Shown here in pieces: positions 58,691 through 64,000 of a DNA stretch of 64,000 bases. How positions within the stretch are numbered: position 1 is the stretch's first letter; each line of letters begins with the position of its first letter. Under the pieces are notes generated by a model. That model was not told where the DNA came from. It worked only from the letters and a program-made list of their open reading frames with translations, and ran no database searches. The position numbers were made by a program, and so were the translations under genes. Source of the DNA: Bugula neritina (Eukaryota > Bryozoa > Gymnolaemata > Cheilostomatida > Bugulidae); NCBI GenBank assembly GCA_964035545.1, contig CAXIUT010000183.1, positions 248,001 to 312,000 on the forward strand. The letters are read 5' to 3'.

Positions 58691-61668
58691 ATACTGTAAT
58701 ATACCGAGAAAAAAACCTGTAACAGATTGAAAAATTCTGCAACATACTGAAATAAACTGCAACACACTGAAATACACCGCAAAATACTACAACATACTGA
58801 AATACACTGTAACATATTGAAATACACTGCAACACTTTGAAATATACTGCAACATACCGAAATATATGTTAAACTACTAAAATATACTGTAACACTTTGA
58901 AAAACAGTGCAACTTACTGAAATATACTGCGACACTTTGCAATGTATTGTAACATGCTGAAATATGCTGTAGCACACTGAAATATACTGCAACATACTGA
59001 AATACACTGTAACATACTGAAACACACTGCAACATACCAAAACATATGGTAAACTACTGAAATATACTTTAACACATTGAAAAATAATGCAACATACTGA
59101 AATATACTGTAACACACTGAAATATACTGCAACATACTGAAATACACTGTAACATACTGAAACACACTGCAACATACCAAAATATATGGTAAACTACTGA
59201 AATATAATTTAACACATTGAAAAATCCTGCAACATACTAAAATATACTGTAACACACTGCAAAATACTGCAACATACCGAAATACACTGTAACATAGTGA
59301 AACACACTGCAACATACTGCATTATACTGACATACACTGGAACATATTGAAATACACTGCAACATCCTACAACATGCTGAAATACGCTGTAACATATTGA
59401 AATACACTGCAACACATTGAAAAATACTGCAACATACCGAAATATATGGTAAACTATTGAATTATACTGTAACACATTGAAAAATACTGAAACACACTGA
59501 AATATACTCTGACACAATGCAAAATACTGTAACATACTGAAATATGCTGTAGCACACTGAAATACACTGCAACTCACTGAAATATACTGCAACATACTGA
59601 AAAACACTGTAACATATTGAGACATACTGCAACATACTGCAACATACTGAAATACACTGTAACATACTGAAATACATTGCAAAATACTGCAACATATTGA
59701 AATACACTGCAACACATTGAAATATACTGCAACATACCTAAATATCCGGTAATATACTGAAATATACTGTAACACATTGAAAAATACTGCAACATACTGA
59801 AATACACTGCAACCCACTGAAATACATCGCAAAAGACTACAACGTACTGAAATACACTGTAACATATTGAAATACACTGCAACACATTGAAATATACTGC
59901 AACCTATAGAAATATATGGTAAACTACTGAAATATACTGTAACACATTGAAAAATACTGCAACATACTGAAATATACTGTAACACACTGAAATATACTGC
60001 AACATACTGAAATACACTGTAACATACTGAAATAAACTGCAACATACCAAAATATATGGTAAACTACTGAAATATACTTTAACACATTGAAAAATCCTGC
60101 AACATACTAAAATATACTGTAACACACTGCAAGATACTGCAACATACCGAAATACACTGTAACATAGTGAAACACACTGCAACATACTGCATTATACTGA
60201 CATACACTGGAACATATTGAAATACACTGCAACATCCTACAACATGCTGAAATACGCTGTAACATATTGAAATACACTGCAACACATTGAAAAATACTGC
60301 AACATACCGAAATATACTGTAATATACCGAGAAAAAAACCTGTAACAGATTGAAAAATTCTGCAACATACTGAAATAAACTGCAACACACTGAAATACAC
60401 CGCAAAATACTACAACATACTGAAATACACTGTAACATATTGAAATACACTGCAACACTTTGAAATATACTGCAACATACCGAAATATATGTTAAACTAC
60501 TAAAATATACTGTAACACTTTGAAAAACAGTGCAACTTACTGAAATATACTGCGACACTTTGCAATGTATTGTAACATGCTGAAATATGCTGTAGCACAC
60601 TGAAATATACTGCAACATACTGAAATACACTGTAACATACTGAAACACACTGCAACATACCAAAATATATGGTAAACTACTGAAATATACTTTAACACAT
60701 TGAAAAATAATGCAACATACTGAAATATACTGTAACACACTGAAATATACTGCAACATACTGAAATACACTGTAACATACTGAAACACACTGCAACATAC
60801 CAAAATATATGGTAAACTACTGAAATATAATTTAACACATTGAAAAATCCTGCAACATACTAAAATATACTGTAACACACTGCAAAATACTGCAACATAC
60901 CGAAATACACTGTAACATAGTGAAACACACTGCAACATACTGCATTATACTGACATACACTGGAACATATTGAAATACACTGCAACATCCTACAACATGC
61001 TGAAATACGCTGTAACATATTGAAATACACTGCAACACATTGAAAAATACTGCAACATACCGAAATATATGGTAAACTATTGAATTATACTGTAACACAT
61101 TGAAAAATACTGAAACACACTGAAATATACTCTGACACAATGCAAAATACTGTAACATACTGAAATATGCTGTAGCACACTGAAATACACTGCAACTCAC
61201 TGAAATATACTGCAACATACTGAAAAACACTGTAACATATTGAGACATACTGCAACATACTGCAACATACTGAAATACACTGTAACATACTGAAATACAT
61301 TGCAAAATACTGCAACATATTGAAATACACTGCAACACATTGAAATATACTGCAACATACCTAAATATCCGGTAATATACTGAAATATACTGTAACACAT
61401 TGAAAAATACTGCAACATACTGAAATACACTGCAACCCACTGAAATACATCGCAAAAGACTACAACGTACTGAAATACACTGTAACATATTGAAATACAC
61501 TGCAACACATTGAAATATACTGCAACCTATAGAAATATATGGTAAACTACTGAAATATACTGTAACACATTGAAAAATACTGCAACATACTGAAATATAC
61601 TGTAACACACTGAAATATACTGCAACATACTGAAATACACTGTAACATACTGAAATAAACTGCAACAT
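58691..61668. repeat. 1,623-bp-offset duplication in array B unit 2
   Basis: 58691-60045 recurs at 60314-61668 (58914 pairs with 60537, 59209 with 60832), including the ACCGAG seven-A CC marker near 58703 and 60327. The 60046-60313 stretch between them resembles sequence near 55890-56150, so the event was not a simple back-to-back copy. Confidence 0.8.
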
Positions 61669-64000
61669 ACTGAAGTACACTGCAACATCCTACAACATAC
61701 TGAAATACAATGTAACATAATGAAACACACTGCAACACATTGAAATATACTGCAATGTACCGAATTATATGGTGGACTACTGAGATATACTGTAACACAT
61801 TGAAAAATACTGCAAGATACTGAAATATACTGCGACACATTGCAATATACTGTAACATACTGAAATATGCTACAGCACACTGAAATACACTGCAACTCAC
61901 TGAAATATACTGCAACATATTGAAATACACTGCAACATTCTACAAGATGCTGAAACACACTGTAACGTATTGAAATACACTGCAACACATTGAAATATAC
62001 AGCAACATACCGAAATATATGGTAAACTACTGAAATAGACTGTAACACATTGCAAAAGACTGCAACATACTGAAACATACTGCGACACATTGCAATATAC
62101 TGTAACATACTGAAATATGCTCTAGCACACTGAAATACACTGCAACTCACTGAAATATACTGCAACATACTGAAATACACTGCAACACATTGAAATATAC
62201 CGCAACCTACAGAAATAGGTGGTAAACTACTGAAATATACTGTAACACATTGAAAAATACTGCAACATACTGAAATATACTGCGACACATTGTAATATAC
62301 TGTAACATACTGAAACATACTGCAGCACACTGAAATAGACTGCAGCTCACTGAAATATACTGCATTATACTGAAATTCACTGCAGCATCCTACAACATGC
62401 TGAAATACACTGTAACATATTGAAATACACTGCAACAAACTACAACATATTGAAATACACTGCAACGCATTGAAAGACACTGCAACACATTGAAATATAC
62501 TGCAATATACCAATATATATGGTAAACTGCTGAAATATACTTTAACACATTGAAAAATACTGCAACATACTGAAATATACTGTAACACACTGAAATATAC
62601 TGCAACGTACTGAAATACACTGCTAGATACTGAAATATACTGCAACATACTACAACAATCTGAAATACACTGTAACATACTGAAATACACTGCAACAAAC
62701 TACAACATATTGAAATACACTGCAACACATTGAAATATACTGCAACATACCTAAATATACGGTAATATACCGAAAAAAAAACTGTGACAGATTGAAAAAT
62801 TCCGCAACATACTGAAATAAACTGCAACACACTGAAATACACCGCAAAATACTACAACATACTGAAATACACTGCAACATATTGAAATACACTGCAACAC
62901 TTTGAAATATACTGCAACATACCGAAATATATGGTAAACTACTAAACTATACTGTAACACTTTAAAAAACAGTGCAACATACTGAAATATACTGCGACAC
63001 TTTGCAATGTACTGTAACATACTGAAATATGCTGTAGCACACTGAAATACACTGCAACTCACTGAAATATACTGCAACATATTGAAATACACTGCAACAT
63101 CCTACAACATGCTAAAATACACTGTAACATATTGAAATACAGTACAACACATTGAAATATACTGCAACATACCGGAATATATGGTAAAGTACTGAAATAT
63201 ACTGTAACACACTGAAAAATACTGCAACATACTGAAATATACTGCGACACATTGCAATATACTGCAACATACCAAAATATATGGTAAACTATTGAAATAC
63301 ACTGCAACACATTGAAATATACTGCAACATACCTAAATATCCGGTAATATACTGAAATATACTGTAACACATTGCAAAAGACTGCAACATACTGAAATAT
63401 ACTGCGACACATTGCAATATACTGTAACATACTGAAATATGCTCTAGCACACTGAAATACACTGCAACTCACTGAAATATACTGCAACATACTGAAATAC
63501 ACTGCAACACATTGAAATATACTGCAACCTACAGAAATAGGTGGTAAACTACTGAAATATACTGTAACACATTGAAAAATACTGCAACATACTGAAATAT
63601 ACTGCGACACATTGTAATATACTGTAACATACTGAAACATACTGCAGCACACTGAAATAGACTGCAGCTCACTGAAATATACTGCATTATACTGAAATTC
63701 ACTGCAGCATCCTACAACATGCTGAAATACACTGTAACATATTGAAATACACTGCAACAAACTACAACATATTGAAATACACTGCAACGCATTGAAAGAC
63801 ACTGCAACACATTGAAATATACTGCAATATACCAATATATATGGTAAACTGCTGAAATATACTTTAACACATTGAAAAATACTGCAACATACTGAAATAT
63901 ACTGTAACACACTGAAATATACTGCAACGTACTGAAATACACTGCTAGATACTGAAATATACTGCAACATACTACAACAATCTGAAATACACTGTAACAT

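Larger units (their letters stand above)
38957..64000. repeat. Satellite array after MITE copy 7, MITE-free to the window end
   Basis: About 25 kb of uninterrupted satellite with the same 20-bp monomer and the same marker monomers as array A. It contains the tail of array A, a rearranged stretch (42.7-47.4 kb) and the 8,470-bp-period array B. The array continues past the window end. No gene, RNA or second mobile element family is seen; the longest minus-strand open frames (523 codons at 49134-50705 and 57604-59175) are repeat by-products. Confidence 0.96.
55870..64000. repeat. Array B, second unit (incomplete, expanded)
   Basis: The unit matches the first at offset 8470 up to 60046, then contains an insertion, and resumes at offset 10093 (51576 pairs with 61669). 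The difference is 1,623 bp. Later it again carries the AACACATTGCAAAAGACTGC block twice, at about 62043 and 63365, with spacing 1,322 bp instead of 1,072. It runs off the window end. Confidence 0.8.

Noticed and set aside
1-64000. Splice-site-like strings (GTATGT and TTTCAG on the minus strand, GGTAAAC on the plus strand)
   Set aside because: They recur with every monomer as part of the repeat and have no associated exon-like sequence.
1-64000. CENP-B box or telomere-type repeat
   Set aside because: No string resembling the CENP-B box or TTAGGG-type repeats was seen. A centromeric role cannot be judged from sequence alone.

Overview
The window is a eukaryotic, heterochromatin-like satellite array with no recognisable cellular gene, rRNA, tRNA or CRISPR. 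About 92% of it is one satellite family and the rest is seven copies of one short non-autonomous DNA transposon (MITE). I cannot name the organism. Very long near-identical tandem arrays plus a TIR-bearing MITE point to a eukaryote, and nothing in the window is prokaryotic.

The satellite is built from a 10-base motif, roughly ACTGMAAYAY on the + strand. Two alternating versions (ACTGAAATAY and ACTGCAACAY) make a 20-bp monomer. Variant monomers (GGTAAACTACTG, CATCCTACAAC, GCTGTAGCAC, a 9-A tract after ACCG) recur in fixed order and let larger copies be traced. The + strand is strongly A-rich and G-poor; G occurs almost only in the CTG found once per decamer. Its minus strand lacks stop codons in all three frames of the consensus, so long minus-strand open frames (up to 523 codons) are by-products of the repeat.

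Layout: 1-1053 satellite; 1054-1808 MITE copy 1, an independent insertion; 1809-12385 satellite with a 3,262-bp duplicated unit (3654-6915, 6916-9652) and a third partial copy from about 10026; 12386-42690, higher-order array A, in which a MITE fixed at one satellite site was copied with its surroundings six times (MITE starts 12386, 15788, 19842, 25393, 32704, 38255; periods 3402, 4054, 5551, 7311, 5551); 42690-47400, rearranged satellite with local duplications; about 47400-64000, MITE-free array B with an 8,470-bp period and its own internal duplications.

The same satellite site that carries the MITE in array A is present without it at about 9743, 48887 and 57357. Filled against empty sites gives a 2-bp target-site duplication (AA), and the independent copy 1 also gives 2 bp (AC). 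The MITE has a perfect 19-bp terminal inverted repeat, CACAGGATAGTTAAGGGCA. The window is best read as a record of layered unequal exchange in a satellite, with the MITE as a dated marker.
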